Positions 25,986 to 35,705 are shown, counted from the stretch's first letter. The stretch: DNA of 64,000 nucleotides from Pseudomonadota bacterium (GCA_002747435.1 PDPH01000048.1:62001-126000); one strand, 5' to 3'. Notes: a model not told the origin generated them from the sequence alone. Program-made: numbers and translations.

Positions 25986-26637
25986 ATGCTTGAAGAAAAG
26001 GCAGAGGGTTATTTTGATGGCTTGCTAAACGGCAATGTTCGTCAGCAGGCTGCTGTTGCTAAGGCAACAGAACAAGCTATTAAACGGCTTTCCAGTGTAG
26101 ACAATACCGATGTTAAAAGTATTGCAGCAACCCAGATTGAGCTGCTAACACGCTATTATACCTTGTCACTTAGCCAGGCGCAGCGCAGTTTTAGGTGGGC
26201 CTTGGTGGCTAGTATTGTTGGCTTGGTTTTCTTTATTGCCGCAATAGGCTTTGTGTTATGGAATGCCGAACGTGTTGCAGTAATTACGGTATTATCGGGC
26301 GCGCTTATTGAGTTTATTGCAGGTATCAATTTTTATCTGTACGGCAAAACGCTTGCCCAACTCAAATCTATTTCAATGGCGTTTAGAAGTTACCCAACGC
26401 TTTTTGTTAGCCAATAGTTTGACAGAAAGCTTGGGCGCAGACTTGCGTGACCAGACCCGTGCGCAATTAATCGCTAAATTGGTTGATACCACAGGTAATT
26501 GTCAGACGGCAAGGGAACTTGCTGAGATGGATCAAGCGACTGCGAGAATACCTCGACCTGAACGTCGTCCACCTACGCCTAGTGTGGCGCGTGAAGAAGA
26601 GGCTAGTCCTGCGGCTAATACTATAAAGCGGAATTAA
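25986..26637 (+). pseudogene. Frameshifted gene for a TRADD-N-associated two-transmembrane-domain protein
   Basis: It starts at the ATG 25986 (GAGGG 8 nt upstream). Frame 1 gives a helical N-terminus, then S-Q-A-Q-R-S-F-R-W-A-L-V-A-S, two membrane segments and G-I-N-F-Y-L-Y-G-K-T-L-A-Q-L, and stops at 26417 after unrelated residues. The +1 frame continues the family pattern without a gap from about 26370 (Q-W-R-L-E-V-T-Q-R-F-L-L-A-N-S) to a stop at 26637. One extra base near 26365-26375 accounts for this. The module resembles the cyanobacterial TRADD-N-associated transmembrane domain, which accompanies predicted bacterial conflict or signalling modules. A real mutation, a sequencing error or recoding cannot be told apart here. 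Confidence 0.65.
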
Positions 26638-26645
26638 GCCGCTTT
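26625..26645. terminator. Hairpin over two convergent stop codons
   Basis: AAAGCGG (26625-26631) pairs with CCGCTTT (26639-26645). The loop contains both stop codons (TTAA overlap). It may end transcription from both sides, though the T-runs are short. Confidence 0.4.
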
Positions 26646-26852
26646 AGGGTTGTTATCAATACCATCACGACCATAACGCACAGCATGTTCAATTTCGCCA
26701 CGCGCTAAGCCGAGATCATTCAATTCACGGTCATTCATAGCTTTCAGTTCGCGGATGGCACGACGGATTTCAGCTTCAGAAACGCTACTGGCATCATTGG
26801 CAGCAGGTTTATTGTTAAATACGTCAGAGATCATGTCTAGAAAGTTTTTCAT
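26634..26852 (-). CDS. DUF1127 (YjiS-like) small protein
   Basis: 72 residues from the ATG at 26852, with GAGG 8 nt upstream. An upstream extension to 26930 is rejected. The C-terminal half has the DUF1127 pattern: R-x-L-x-x-M-N-D-R-E-L-N-D-L-G-L-A-R-G-E-I. Family members include small Arg-rich RNA-binding regulators. This one is acidic to neutral and its role is unknown. Its stop overlaps that of the convergent frameshifted gene. Confidence 0.85.
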   Translation of the reverse strand: MKNFLDMISDVFNNKPAANDASSVSEAEIRRAIRELKAMNDRELNDLGLARGEIEHAVRYGRDGIDNNPKAA

Positions 26853-26965
26853 TATGTTTACCTCAAATTGTTTATAATTAATTAGTTCACGAGGTGAATA
26901 ATATATAAAATGCTGCGCTGCAACAAGCAAGTTTTTTTTAGAGTTTGGGTTAGTTTATTTAAAAA

Positions 26966-27290
26966 CGTTTGACTTTATACACCTATCCAATGATGACCAC
27001 GTTCTTGAGTTGGTTCTTGTTGCGCGAGTTGATTCAGGTGCGCGTTTGGATAGCTTTGTTGGTGACTTATAGCGGTGTATTAGTGTTGTATGCACATGAA
27101 GCCAGCTTGTCAGGTAGTGATGTCAGCCGCTTTAAGCTATTCCCTGTATTTGGTGTTGGGTAAGAAGCTGATTGCTGGTATAGGAAGCCTCTTGTTTACT
27201 TGCATTGCCATGTTGGCGTCGACCGTGTTTGTCACGCTGCATTACTCGACTCAACACGCTATTCAGGATTTGTTTAATGAACCTGACGCA
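26966..27290 (+). pseudogene. Remnant of an EamA/DMT-family transporter
   Basis: Two overlapping frames show successive pieces of one EamA permease: Y-P-M-M-T-T-F-L-S-W-F-L-L-R-E...Y-S-G-V-L-V-L-Y-A-H-E in frame 2 (to about 27115), and A-L-S-Y-S-L-Y-L-V-L-G-K-K-L-I...S-T-Q-H-A-I-Q-D-L-F in another frame (to about 27285). Roughly ten residues are lost at the join. The N-terminal half and the last helices of a normal protein (about 300 residues) are missing. No start or ribosome-binding site is seen. Confidence 0.75.
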
Positions 27291-27531
27291 CCTACCTCCA
27301 TTGTCGGGACGGCAGGTCCCGTGTTTTGTCCTGTCGGGCTCAGTGGGTGATTGTCCCTTGCAAGGCTGCACTTATAATATATTGGCATTAAGTTGAATTT
27401 GCTAAAATCATGGTTTTACAGCACAGGGGGTGTATTCTTATTCAAGGTGACAAAGCTTGTGGAATGCGTTTTCCTTGCTACCATGAGAGAAATTGAAATA
27501 AGTGCTAAACCGTTTGGAGGAGTATACTCTT

Positions 27532-28800
27532 ATGTCTGTTGAAAATCCCCGTTATATTAGTCGCTTGACTAGAGAAACCTTGGCCTTGGTATTGGCTGGT
27601 GGGCGTGGCTCACGCTTATATGAATTAACTGATCGACGCGCGAAACCAGCGGTCTTTTTTGGCGGCAAGTTTCGTATTGTTGATTTTCCTTTATCCAATT
27701 GTATTAACTCAGGTATTCGCCGTATTGGTGTTCTGACACAGTACAAGGCGCATTCATTAGTACAGCATTTAGTGCGCGGCTGGACTCATTTTCGAACTGA
27801 GTTAGACGAATTTGTGGAAGTCTTGCCTGCCTCTCAGCGTACCTCGGAAAGTTGGTATATCGGCACGGCGGATGCGATTTTTCAGAATATAGACATTGTT
27901 GAAACACTGAAGCCCAAGTATGTATTGGTGTTGTCAGGCGACCATATTTACAAAATGGACTATGGCGAAATGCTGGCTTATCACGTAGCCAATGGTGCCG
28001 ATATGACGGTTTCTTGTGTTGAGGTTTCTTTGGAAGATGCCAAAGGCTTTGGTGTTATGAATGTCGATGAGCATTACCGCGTGGTAGGCTTTGATGAAAA
28101 ACCTGCTCAACCCAAGCCTATGCCGGGTTCTAATGATAAAGCATTGGCGTCTATGGGCAATTATGTTTTTAATACGGAATTCTTGTTCGATCAATTGCAA
28201 AAAGACGCAGAAAATCCAGCCTCCAGTCATGATTTTGGTAAAGATATTATTCCAGCGATCATTAAAGATCATGCTGTTTATGCCTTTCCTTTTCGTGACA
28301 AAGATACCGGCAAGCAACCTTATTGGCGCGATGTAGGGACTATAGATGCTTTTTGGGAAGCCAATATGGACTTGGTTTCAGTACAGCCTGAGTTGAATTT
28401 ATACGATGAAGAATGGCCGATTTTGACTTATCAACGCCAATTACCTTCTGCCAAATTTGTATTCCGCGATGAGGGGCGCGAGGGTAAGGCTGTTGATTCT
28501 GTTGTATCAGCAGGCTGTGTGATTTCTGGGGCGACAGCGATTAATTCTTTATTGTTTTCTAATGTCAAACTGCATTCTTATAGCTTGGTCGAGGAGTCGA
28601 TTCTGTTGCCTGAGGTTGAGGTAGGACGGCATTGTCGGATTAAGCGTGCGATTATTGATCGGGGCTGTAAATTACCACCTGGAACAATCATTGGTGAAGA
28701 TCACGAGGCTGATGCTAAGCATTTTCGAGTGACAGAAAAGGGTATCACGCTGGTAACACACAGTATGTTGGGGCAAAAAGGAACGGCTAGTGTTGGTTGA
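27532..28800 (+). CDS. glgC: Glucose-1-phosphate adenylyltransferase GlgC
   Basis: 422 residues from the ATG at 27532. GGAGGAG at 27516-27522 fixes this start against an in-frame TTG/GTG upstream. It makes ADP-glucose from glucose-1-phosphate and ATP, the committed step of glycogen synthesis. Signatures: [37 protein letters not shown] and a C-terminal left-handed beta-helix. Allosteric sites near the N-terminus (R-x-L-T-R-E-T) look intact. No other glg gene is adjacent. A terminator follows. Confidence 0.95.
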   Translation: MSVENPRYISRLTRETLALVLAGGRGSRLYELTDRRAKPAVFFGGKFRIVDFPLSNCINSGIRRIGVLTQYKAHSLVQHLVRGWTHFRTELDEFVEVLPASQRTSESWYIGTADAIFQNIDIVETLKPKYVLVLSGDHIYKMDYGEMLAYHVANGADMTVSCVEVSLEDAKGFGVMNVDEHYRVVGFDEKPAQPKPMPGSNDKALASMGNYVFNTEFLFDQLQKDAENPASSHDFGKDIIPAIIKDHAVYAFPFRDKDTGKQPYWRDVGTIDAFWEANMDLVSVQPELNLYDEEWPILTYQRQLPSAKFVFRDEGREGKAVDSVVSAGCVISGATAINSLLFSNVKLHSYSLVEESILLPEVEVGRHCRIKRAIIDRGCKLPPGTIIGEDHEADAKHFRVTEKGITLVTHSMLGQKGTASVG

Positions 28801-28842
28801 ACGTGTTTAAGCGTGGCCGATTTGTTGTGATAATCATGTACT

Positions 28843-28864
28843 GCCGCCATTTGGGCGGCTTTTT
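28843..28864 (+). terminator. Intrinsic terminator after glgC
   Basis: GCCGCC (28843-28848) pairs with GGCGGC (28854-28859), followed directly by TTTTT. Confidence 0.85.
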
Positions 28865-29024
28865 CACTTTGATGAGGCTAGTAAAACATTAAAATTGACG
28901 ATGATGCCGCTTTGTAAAATGGGCTTTTTCAGTGTATTCGGCCTGATAAACCCTATGAAATTACTGCAATATGTTGTGAAATAGTGCAGACTCAACACCG
29001 TCACCAGCAAGGAGAAGTGTATCT

Positions 29025-31130
29025 ATGTCCGACAATACCAAAAATGAAATCAATACGTTGGGGTTTACCGCAGCCAAGGAATTGCAAAAAAATTTCAAGC
29101 AAGTTGAAGAAATCATGAAGGGTTTTGCGAAGTCTTACGAAAATATACAATTAGACCCCATGAATCTTTCCAAGGCTTATGCCGAATGGATGAAAGCGGT
29201 TAGCAATCATCCTCAAAAGTTACTTCAAGCAAATACGGATTATTGGCAAAAGTCTGTAGAGTTAACTCAACAGGCGATGATGGCGATGCTGGGGCAGCAG
29301 CCTGAGAAAAAAGTGGTAGAACCGCAAAAAGGCGATCGTCGTTTCAGCCATGAAGAATGGAATGAAAATCCTGCGTTTGACCTGATTAAGCAATCCTATT
29401 TGTTGACCTCACAATGGTTGCGTAATCTGGTTTCCGATGTGGAAGGTTTAGACGAGCATACAGCTGAGCGCGTCAAGTTCTTTACTGAACGTTACTTAGA
29501 TGCTTTGTCTCCCACCAATTTTGCCCTGACTAATCCCGCCGTACTGGAGAAGATCAAAGAAACCAAAGGTGCTAATTTGGTACATGGTCTGAAAAATATG
29601 CTGGAAGATCTCGAGGCTGGCCAAGGTGAGCTGCGGATTCGCATGACAGATACCAGCGCGTTTGAGTTAGGCAAGAATGTAGCAGCAACGCCCGGTAAGG
29701 TAGTTTTCCAAAACCGTATGTTCCAGTTGATTCAATACACGCCTACTACAGATAAAGTGCTGAAGCGTCCCTTATTAATTGTGCCACCGTGGATTAATAA
29801 ATTTTATATTCTGGATTTGCAGCCCAAAAACTCCATGTTGAAATGGCTGACGGATCAAGGTCATACGGTTTACGTCATGTCTTGGGTCAATCCTGATGAA
29901 AGCTATGCAGCGACTGGTTTTGAAGACTATGTATTAGATGGCATCATTCGCGCTGTAGATGCAATTGAATACGACACAGGTGAAAAAGAAATCAATGCCA
30001 TTGGATATTGCATTGGCGGGACTTTGTTGGCAGCAACGCTGTCTTATATGAAAAGCGTGGGCGATCAACGTATTCAGAGTGCAACATTCTTTACGACGAT
30101 GATTGATTTTTCACAGCCAGGTGATCTGGGTGTGTTTATTGATGAGGAGCAGATTCAAAACTTGGAAAATACCATGCAGCAATCCGGCTATCTGGATGGT
30201 AGCAAGATGGCAGGTACATTCAATCTATTACGTGCCAATGACTTGATCTGGTCTTTTTATGTGAATAATTACCTGTTGGGTAATGATCCACGTCCATTTG
30301 ACTTATTGTATTGGAATTCCGACTCTACACGCATGCCAGCTAAGATGCACTCTTGGTATTTGCGTAATATGTATCTGGAAAATAATCTGTGTAAAGTCGG
30401 CGCGGTGACTATTAATAAACAGCCTGTTGATATTAGCTCAATCAATATTCCGGTTTGCTTTGTTTCCACGGTGGAAGATCATATCGCCCCTTGGAAATCA
30501 ACTTATGCAGGTGCAACGCTGTTTTCTGGAGCAACTCGTTTTATTCTGGGTGGTTCTGGCCATATTGCAGGAATTGTCAACCCTCCTGCCGCGAATAAAT
30601 ACGGCTATCGTATGACAGATGATTTGCCAGAAGATGCTGATGCTTGGATGGCTGCTGCTACGGTCAATGAGGGTTCTTGGTGGCCTGAGTGGGATCGTTG
30701 GGTACGCAAATTGGATGATAAAGCAGTCAATGCGCGTGTTCCGGGGCAAGGCCGTTTGTCTGTGATAGAAGAAGGACCAGGTACTTATGTTAAAGTGCGT
30801 TTAGATGATCCTGCGCCTAAATTGCCTGAAACGATTTTGGGCGCGCAGGCTGCTAAGGATGCACCCGCACCAGCGAAAGCAGCTAGTAAGCCTAAGGCGA
30901 CGGCCAAACCGAAAACCGCCACGAGTACGAGTAAAGCCAAAGCTAAGCCGAAAGCGGCTACAACGGCCGCTAATAAGGCCGTGCCTAAGGCAGCAGCCAA
31001 GGCTAAGCCTGCTGAGTCAGCGCCTAAAGCCACGGCTGCCACTGAGTCAACCGATACCGCTCAGATCAGTCAGGATAAACCTGTAGATCCAACAACACCC
31101 ACAACAGATAAGCCTGTTGCAAAAGGCTGA
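29025..31130 (+). CDS. phaC: Class I poly(3-hydroxyalkanoate) synthase PhaC with a PhaF-like basic tail
   Basis: 701 residues. AGGAG lies about 10 nt upstream. It polymerises (R)-3-hydroxyacyl-CoA into PHA granules. The PhaC N-terminal domain (about 100-270) and alpha/beta hydrolase core carry the lipase-like box G-Y-C329-I-G-G with the nucleophilic Cys, Asp in S-T-V-E-D-H-I and His in G-S-G-H-I-A-G. Class I synthases are usually about 590 residues. The excess is a low-complexity tail from about 612 to 701, made of A-K-P repeats and an acidic Thr/Pro end. Similar Ala/Lys/Pro tails occur in PhaF-type phasins that bind DNA. No phaA, phaB or phasin gene is adjacent. Confidence 0.93.
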   Translation: MSDNTKNEINTLGFTAAKELQKNFKQVEEIMKGFAKSYENIQLDPMNLSKAYAEWMKAVSNHPQKLLQANTDYWQKSVELTQQAMMAMLGQQPEKKVVEPQKGDRRFSHEEWNENPAFDLIKQSYLLTSQWLRNLVSDVEGLDEHTAERVKFFTERYLDALSPTNFALTNPAVLEKIKETKGANLVHGLKNMLEDLEAGQGELRIRMTDTSAFELGKNVAATPGKVVFQNRMFQLIQYTPTTDKVLKRPLLIVPPWINKFYILDLQPKNSMLKWLTDQGHTVYVMSWVNPDESYAATGFEDYVLDGIIRAVDAIEYDTGEKEINAIGYCIGGTLLAATLSYMKSVGDQRIQSATFFTTMIDFSQPGDLGVFIDEEQIQNLENTMQQSGYLDGSKMAGTFNLLRANDLIWSFYVNNYLLGNDPRPFDLLYWNSDSTRMPAKMHSWYLRNMYLENNLCKVGAVTINKQPVDISSINIPVCFVSTVEDHIAPWKSTYAGATLFSGATRFILGGSGHIAGIVNPPAANKYGYRMTDDLPEDADAWMAAATVNEGSWWPEWDRWVRKLDDKAVNARVPGQGRLSVIEEGPGTYVKVRLDDPAPKLPETILGAQAAKDAPAPAKAASKPKATAKPKTATSTSKAKAKPKAATTAANKAVPKAAAKAKPAESAPKATAATESTDTAQISQDKPVDPTTPTTDKPVAKG

Positions 31131-31151
31131 TTAGCTGGTTTGAGAAAAATG

Positions 31152-31195
31152 GCAAGCATCGAGTGCAAGTGCAGTTAGTTTGCCTCGATGTTTGC
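31152..31195. other. Long hairpin between phaC and trxA
   Basis: GCAAGCATCGAG (31152-31163) pairs with CTCGATGTTTGC (31184-31195), with one G-T pair. A second 4-bp helix (GCAA with TTGC) is nested in the loop. No T-run follows, so it is not a simple intrinsic terminator. It may stabilise the phaC mRNA 3' end. Confidence 0.5.
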
Positions 31196-31328
31196 TATAT
31201 AAAAGACAGGTTGATTTTCTGTTTTTCGAACGCATACTATGCAGTTAAGGAAGTTAAATGGCTGTAACACACATCAATAGATGTGGTCAGTATGCTAAAA
31301 ACGCTATGCAAAACTGGAGATTGAAGCT

Positions 31329-31655
31329 GTGAGCGATAATATTGTGTCCCTGTCTGACGATTCATTTGAACAGGACGTGTTAAAATCCGAGATGCCTGTG
31401 TTAGTTGATTACTGGGCAGAGTGGTGCGGGCCATGCAAAATGATTGCTCCGCTGTTAAACGAGATAGCTGAGGAATATGCTGGGCGAGTAAAAGTAGCCA
31501 AGCTCAATATTGATGACAACCAAGGTACACCACCTAAATACGGTATTCGGGGTATTCCAACCCTAATGTTGTTTAAAGATGGTGCTGTTGCAGCTACCAA
31601 AGTAGGCGCTTTATCCAAGTCACAGTTGGCTGCCTTTCTTGACCAAAATATCTAA
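31329..31655 (+). CDS. trxA: Thioredoxin TrxA
   Basis: 108 residues starting at a GTG, with GGAG about 11 nt upstream. Canonical active site W-C-G-P-C at about residues 34-38, cis-proline in R-G-I-P-T-L-M-L, buried Asp in the N-terminal half. General cytoplasmic disulfide reductase. The trxA-rho order is widely conserved in gammaproteobacteria. Confidence 0.96.
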   Translation: MSDNIVSLSDDSFEQDVLKSEMPVLVDYWAEWCGPCKMIAPLLNEIAEEYAGRVKVAKLNIDDNQGTPPKYGIRGIPTLMLFKDGAVAATKVGALSKSQLAAFLDQNI

Positions 31656-31936
31656 GTATATGGCTGTAAGCCAGCGGTTAACGGTTTTTTGTCACCGCTG
31701 GCATAAAAAACGCATATTTTTCTGGACTCTGTCAATCGTCCATGCTAGCTTCAGGAGATGAATCCATTTCTGAGATTCATTTCTTTGAAGCCTCGACTTT
31801 ATTATTCCTGAGTTTAAATGCCCGAAAAAACTTCAATGTCTTCTTTTCTGACCGTTTGATAGTAGGGGGACGGGGAGAGGTATTTCCAACATATTGATCA
31901 TCATCGCCTCAAGCGAATTTTAGAAACTATCTTTTT
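31656..31936 (+). promoter_or_regulatory. Structured leader of rho
   Basis: 281 bp without a gene. Two strong inverted repeats are present: GCCAGCGGT (31670-31678) with ACCGCTGGC (31694-31702), and an interrupted long stem with outer arms GCTTCA (31748-31753) and TGAAGC (31786-31791) and inner arms ATGAATC (31758-31764) and GATTCAT (31774-31780). rho is commonly autoregulated by attenuation in its leader. These hairpins are candidates but the mechanism is inferred. Confidence 0.45.
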
Positions 31937-33196
31937 ATGAACCTATCTGAATTAAAGAAAAAACCGACTGCTGAACTATACGAACAGGCTCAAGCCATGG
32001 GCGTGGAAAGTATTTCCCGTGCCCGCAAACAGGACATTATTTTTGCCATGCTCAAAATGCACGCCCAAAGCGGTGAAGACATTTATGGTGATGGTGTGCT
32101 GGAAATATTACAGGATGGTTTTGGTTTCCTGCGCTCGCAGGATTCAAACTACCTAGCGGGAGCAGATGATATTTATGTCTCTCCCAGCCAGATTCGCCGC
32201 TTCGGCCTACGTACTGGCGATACCATTAATGGCAAAATACGTCCCCCCAAAGACAATGAACGTTATTTTGCTCTTCTGAAAGTCGATACCATCAACTTTG
32301 AGCCCCCGGAACAAGCCCGCAATAAAATCCTCTTCGAAAACCTAACCCCTCTGCATCCTGATGATCGGATGCGTATGGAGCGTGGTAATGGTAGCCGTGA
32401 AGATATTACGGCACGAGTGATTGATATTGTTGCGCCCTTTGGCAAAGGGCAGCGCGGTCTCATTATTGCGCCACCTAAAGGCGGTAAAACGCTCATGCTG
32501 CAAAATATTGCACAGAGCATTACGTCTAATTACCCCGAGTGTTATTTGATCGTTTTGCTGATTGATGAGCGCCCTGAGGAAGTTACCGAGATGTCGCGCA
32601 TGGTGCAGGGTGAAGTGGTCTCCTCTACATTTGATGAGCCAGCTACCCGCCATGTTCAAGTGGCTGAGATGGTGATTGAAAAAGCAAAACGCCTAGTTGA
32701 GCACAAACGTGATGTGGTTATCCTGCTGGACTCTATTACACGTTTGGCACGTGCCTATAACACGGTCGTACCTTCTTCCGGTAAGGTATTGACTGGTGGC
32801 GTGGATGCGAATGCTTTGCACCGTCCAAAACGCTTTTTTGGTGCAGCACGTAATATTGAGGAAGGAGGTAGCTTAACAATTATTGCGACGGCACTCGTGG
32901 ATACCGGTTCCAAAATGGACGATGTTATTTATGAAGAGTTCAAGGGAACAGGTAATATGGAAATCCATCTGGATCGCCGTATAGCCGAGAAGCGTGTCTT
33001 CCCGGCAATCAATATCAACCGTTCGGGTACACGTCGTGAAGAGCTACTGACTCGTGCAGATGAGCTACAATCTTTGTGGGTATTGCGCAAGTTCTTGCAC
33101 AGTATGGATGAGTTGGAAGCAATGGAATTGCTCTTTGACAAGCTGTCTAAAACTAAAACCAATGATGAATTCTTTGATGTTATGAAGCGCGGCTAA
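31937..33196 (+). CDS. rho: Transcription termination factor Rho
   Basis: 419 residues, the normal length. RNA/DNA helicase that ends untranslated transcripts. Rho_N helical domain at 1-45, OB-fold with RNP motif (D-G-F-G-F-L-R-S), ATPase with Walker A (A-P-P-K-G-G-K-T), Walker B ([13 protein letters not shown]) and the Q-loop/R-loop (G-G-V-D-A-N-A-L). Hexameric and cytoplasmic. Preceded by trxA and a structured leader. Followed by a hairpin terminator. Confidence 0.97.
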   Translation: MNLSELKKKPTAELYEQAQAMGVESISRARKQDIIFAMLKMHAQSGEDIYGDGVLEILQDGFGFLRSQDSNYLAGADDIYVSPSQIRRFGLRTGDTINGKIRPPKDNERYFALLKVDTINFEPPEQARNKILFENLTPLHPDDRMRMERGNGSREDITARVIDIVAPFGKGQRGLIIAPPKGGKTLMLQNIAQSITSNYPECYLIVLLIDERPEEVTEMSRMVQGEVVSSTFDEPATRHVQVAEMVIEKAKRLVEHKRDVVILLDSITRLARAYNTVVPSSGKVLTGGVDANALHRPKRFFGAARNIEEGGSLTIIATALVDTGSKMDDVIYEEFKGTGNMEIHLDRRIAEKRVFPAININRSGTRREELLTRADELQSLWVLRKFLHSMDELEAMELLFDKLSKTKTNDEFFDVMKRG

Positions 33197-33205
33197 GACG
33201 CTTCG

Positions 33206-33237
33206 CCAGCCCGGTAGCGTCTCTAGGGCTGGTTTCT
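33206..33237 (+). terminator. Terminator after rho
   Basis: CCAGCCC (33206-33212) pairs with GGGCTGG (33226-33232), followed by TTTCT. It overlaps the 3' end of the convergent pqiA-like gene. Confidence 0.6.
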
Positions 33238-33825
33238 ACTGAGCCTGTAAAACCAGAAGCTTAAGATCTGCACTAAAATGACAGAGCTAGCAAATAGGTA
33301 TAAGCCGTAATGAATCTTTACCTGAGCCAGTGCGCCTAACTTGACTGCTACGAAAAAGAGTGTGACAACAAACACATCCAGCATGGACCATTTGCCCCAA
33401 ATTTCCAGAAAGTGCAGAAAGCGACGATGGCTGTCACGAAAAGGTTGATGGCTATTATTAATGACGGCTAGTCCGATTACTTTCAGTAAGGGTGCGAGTA
33501 CGCTGAATAAAAATAGAAAGGCAAACAGAAAAAATTCATGCTGTTCCCATAGTTGTTGTAAAGCGGAAAGTAAGGAAAAGCGATGCGTAAAAAACCACAG
33601 CTTTTCCAATTCCATTAAGGGGGCAAATAGACCTGCTGCGAATAAACCTAAAGCGCTAAGCAACAAAAAATTGCAGCTCCAGCGCAAAAGCGGCGATACG
33701 GTAGATGGAGATTGATTTTGCATGCTGGTGTGTTTTACCAAACTTATTAAACTGTTTTCATACTGCCACTGTCGACAGTTGTCTGCTTCTTCTTGATGAA
33801 GGTTTAAGAGTAAAGTGCTTGGCAT
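33223..33825 (-). CDS. Paraquat-inducible protein A-type membrane protein (single domain)
   Basis: 200 residues as drawn, or 166 if the ATG at 33723 is used. Neither start has a clear ribosome-binding site, and the first 34 residues are not family-like. The rest is one PqiA domain with four transmembrane helices: F-A-P-L-M-E near helix 1, S-V-L-A-P-L-L-K-V in the middle, and G-K-W-S-M-L-D-V-F-V-V, the best-conserved family string. PqiA proteins work with MCE proteins in lipid transport. No MCE gene is adjacent. Converges on rho. Confidence 0.8.
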   Translation of the reverse strand: MPSTLLLNLHQEEADNCRQWQYENSLISLVKHTSMQNQSPSTVSPLLRWSCNFLLLSALGLFAAGLFAPLMELEKLWFFTHRFSLLSALQQLWEQHEFFLFAFLFLFSVLAPLLKVIGLAVINNSHQPFRDSHRRFLHFLEIWGKWSMLDVFVVTLFFVAVKLGALAQVKIHYGLYLFASSVILVQILSFWFYRLSRNQP

Positions 33826-33940
33826 AGCGGAGCAAGTGTAGTGCGGGGCGGTGTTTGATAAAATAAGGCGGAGGGTGTTGTGAAATCGATGGTAGCATCT
33901 TTGTTATCATGATTGATTCACTGCAAAGGATGGAGGTTCT

Positions 33941-35701
33941 ATGGGTTGGGAAGGACTATTTGTCATAGGGTTGGTCGTCTTGGTGTTTATTATGCTGGCA
34001 GTGTCTAGTATTGCACCGGATTTGATTTTGATGGGAGCTTTGGTGTTGCTCATGCTCACTGGCGTATTACTGCCTGAGCAGGCATTTGCTGGTTTTGCTA
34101 ATACGGGTTTAATGACGATTGCCGCTTTATATATTGTAGCGGCTGGTTTGCGGGAGACGGGAGCTATCCAATATGTGACTCGGCGTCTACTGGGTGAGCC
34201 TGATACAGTGCGTAGTGCGCAATTCCGTATGTTGATGCCGACGGCTGTCCTGAGCGCTTTTCTCAATAATACGACGATTGTTGCCATGCTGATTCCGGCG
34301 GTGCAGGAATGGTGTCAGCGACTAAGAATGTCACCAGCCAAGTTGCTATTACCCTTGAGTTATATCGCTATTTTGGGGGGTACTTGTACGTTGATTGGTA
34401 CGAGTACCAATCTAGTGGTCAATGGGCTACTGCAAAAGAGTGGGCATGCTGGTTTGGGTATGTTTGATATTACAGGCATAGGTTTAATGTTATTGGTGTC
34501 CGGCAGTATTTTCCTCTTGTTGTTTGGGAATCGTTTATTATCAAATCGTTCCAGTGTAAGTGAAGATTTTGAAAAGGTACGTGAATATCATGTGGATATG
34601 ATTGTCACGGATGTATTAGATGGCAAAAGTTTATCCGTAGCAGGTTTGGCAAATTTGGGCTTTGGCTATTTGGCAGAGTTGGAGCGCAATGGTGAAATTA
34701 TTCAAAGCCCAGAGCATGATTTTGTTTTACAAGTGGGCGATCAGTTGTCTTTTATCGGCTCACCACGTTGTGCACAGGAGCTGCGTAGTATCCAAGGTTT
34801 GCAGCCTGCTAATACTCAGTTTCAACAGATGACGGTTGTGCATTTTCGTCGGCGTTTGGTAGAGGCTGTGATTGGTGGTGATTTTCCTTTTTTGGGCAAA
34901 ACAATTCGGGAGTGTGATTTTCTCGGTAACTATCAGGCGGTAGTCTTGTCAGTATCACGCGGTGGACAGAATCCATTGCAGGATAAAGGCTTAAATAGCC
35001 GCTTGCAGGTAGGGGATACGCTCTTGCTAGAAGCGGGTAAGGAATTTGCTAATCAATATCGTTTTCGGCGGGATTTTATGTTGGTTAGTGCTTTGGAAAA
35101 TTCCAGTCCGCCCAATTTTCAGAAAGCACGTATTGCATTGCTGATTATGGGTGTGATGGTAGCTTTGAGCACGTTCAATATTTTGCCTATTCTCCAATCA
35201 GCTTGGTTAGCGGCGGGTGTCATGTTGGTGACGGGATGTATGAATGCCGGTTTGGCGCGACGCTCGATTGATTATACGGTTTTAACAGTGATCGGCGCTT
35301 CGTTTGCTTTAGGGGCTGCGATGGAAAGTAGCGGGGCGGCGGAGTTTATTGCCCAGCAACTCATGAGTATGGGGCATCTGTCTGTTATGAGCGCATTGGC
35401 GGCTGTTTACTTACTGACAACGCTATTTACCAATATTATTACTAATAATGCTGCCGCGATTCTCATGTTTCCTATTTGTGAAGTGTTGGCAAAACAAATG
35501 GGCGTGGATGTTGTGCCATTTGCGTTGACGATTATGTTTGCGGCTAGTGCTAGTTTTATGACACCGATTGGCTATCAGACTAATTTAATGGTGTATGGCC
35601 CTGGTGGCTATCGTTTTACGGATTACCTGCGTTTAGGTGTACCGATGAATGTGATTGCTGGCGTTGTGACCTTGTTAGGGATCCAATGGCTTTGGCTTTA
35701 G
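33941..35701 (+). CDS. SLC13-family permease with two TrkA-C (RCK_C) domains
   Basis: 586 residues, with GGAGG just upstream. About ten to eleven membrane segments are split by a cytoplasmic insert with two TrkA-C domains (about 205-290 and 300-380). DASS-type signatures: S-A-F-L-N-N-T-T-I-V-A, G-T-C-T-L-I-G-T-S-T-N-L-V-V-N in the first half and L-F-T-N-I-I-T-N-N-A-A-A, T-P-I-G-Y-Q-T-N in the second. Sodium-coupled uptake of a divalent anion such as sulfate or a dicarboxylate is likely. The substrate is not determined by sequence. Confidence 0.9.
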   Translation: MGWEGLFVIGLVVLVFIMLAVSSIAPDLILMGALVLLMLTGVLLPEQAFAGFANTGLMTIAALYIVAAGLRETGAIQYVTRRLLGEPDTVRSAQFRMLMPTAVLSAFLNNTTIVAMLIPAVQEWCQRLRMSPAKLLLPLSYIAILGGTCTLIGTSTNLVVNGLLQKSGHAGLGMFDITGIGLMLLVSGSIFLLLFGNRLLSNRSSVSEDFEKVREYHVDMIVTDVLDGKSLSVAGLANLGFGYLAELERNGEIIQSPEHDFVLQVGDQLSFIGSPRCAQELRSIQGLQPANTQFQQMTVVHFRRRLVEAVIGGDFPFLGKTIRECDFLGNYQAVVLSVSRGGQNPLQDKGLNSRLQVGDTLLLEAGKEFANQYRFRRDFMLVSALENSSPPNFQKARIALLIMGVMVALSTFNILPILQSAWLAAGVMLVTGCMNAGLARRSIDYTVLTVIGASFALGAAMESSGAAEFIAQQLMSMGHLSVMSALAAVYLLTTLFTNIITNNAAAILMFPICEVLAKQMGVDVVPFALTIMFAASASFMTPIGYQTNLMVYGPGGYRFTDYLRLGVPMNVIAGVVTLLGIQWLWL

Positions 35702-35705
35702 TTAA

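Noticed and set aside
30785..31042. Minus-strand Ala-rich frame opposite the PhaC tail
   Set aside because: Antisense reading of the A-K-P codon repeats; no ribosome-binding site.
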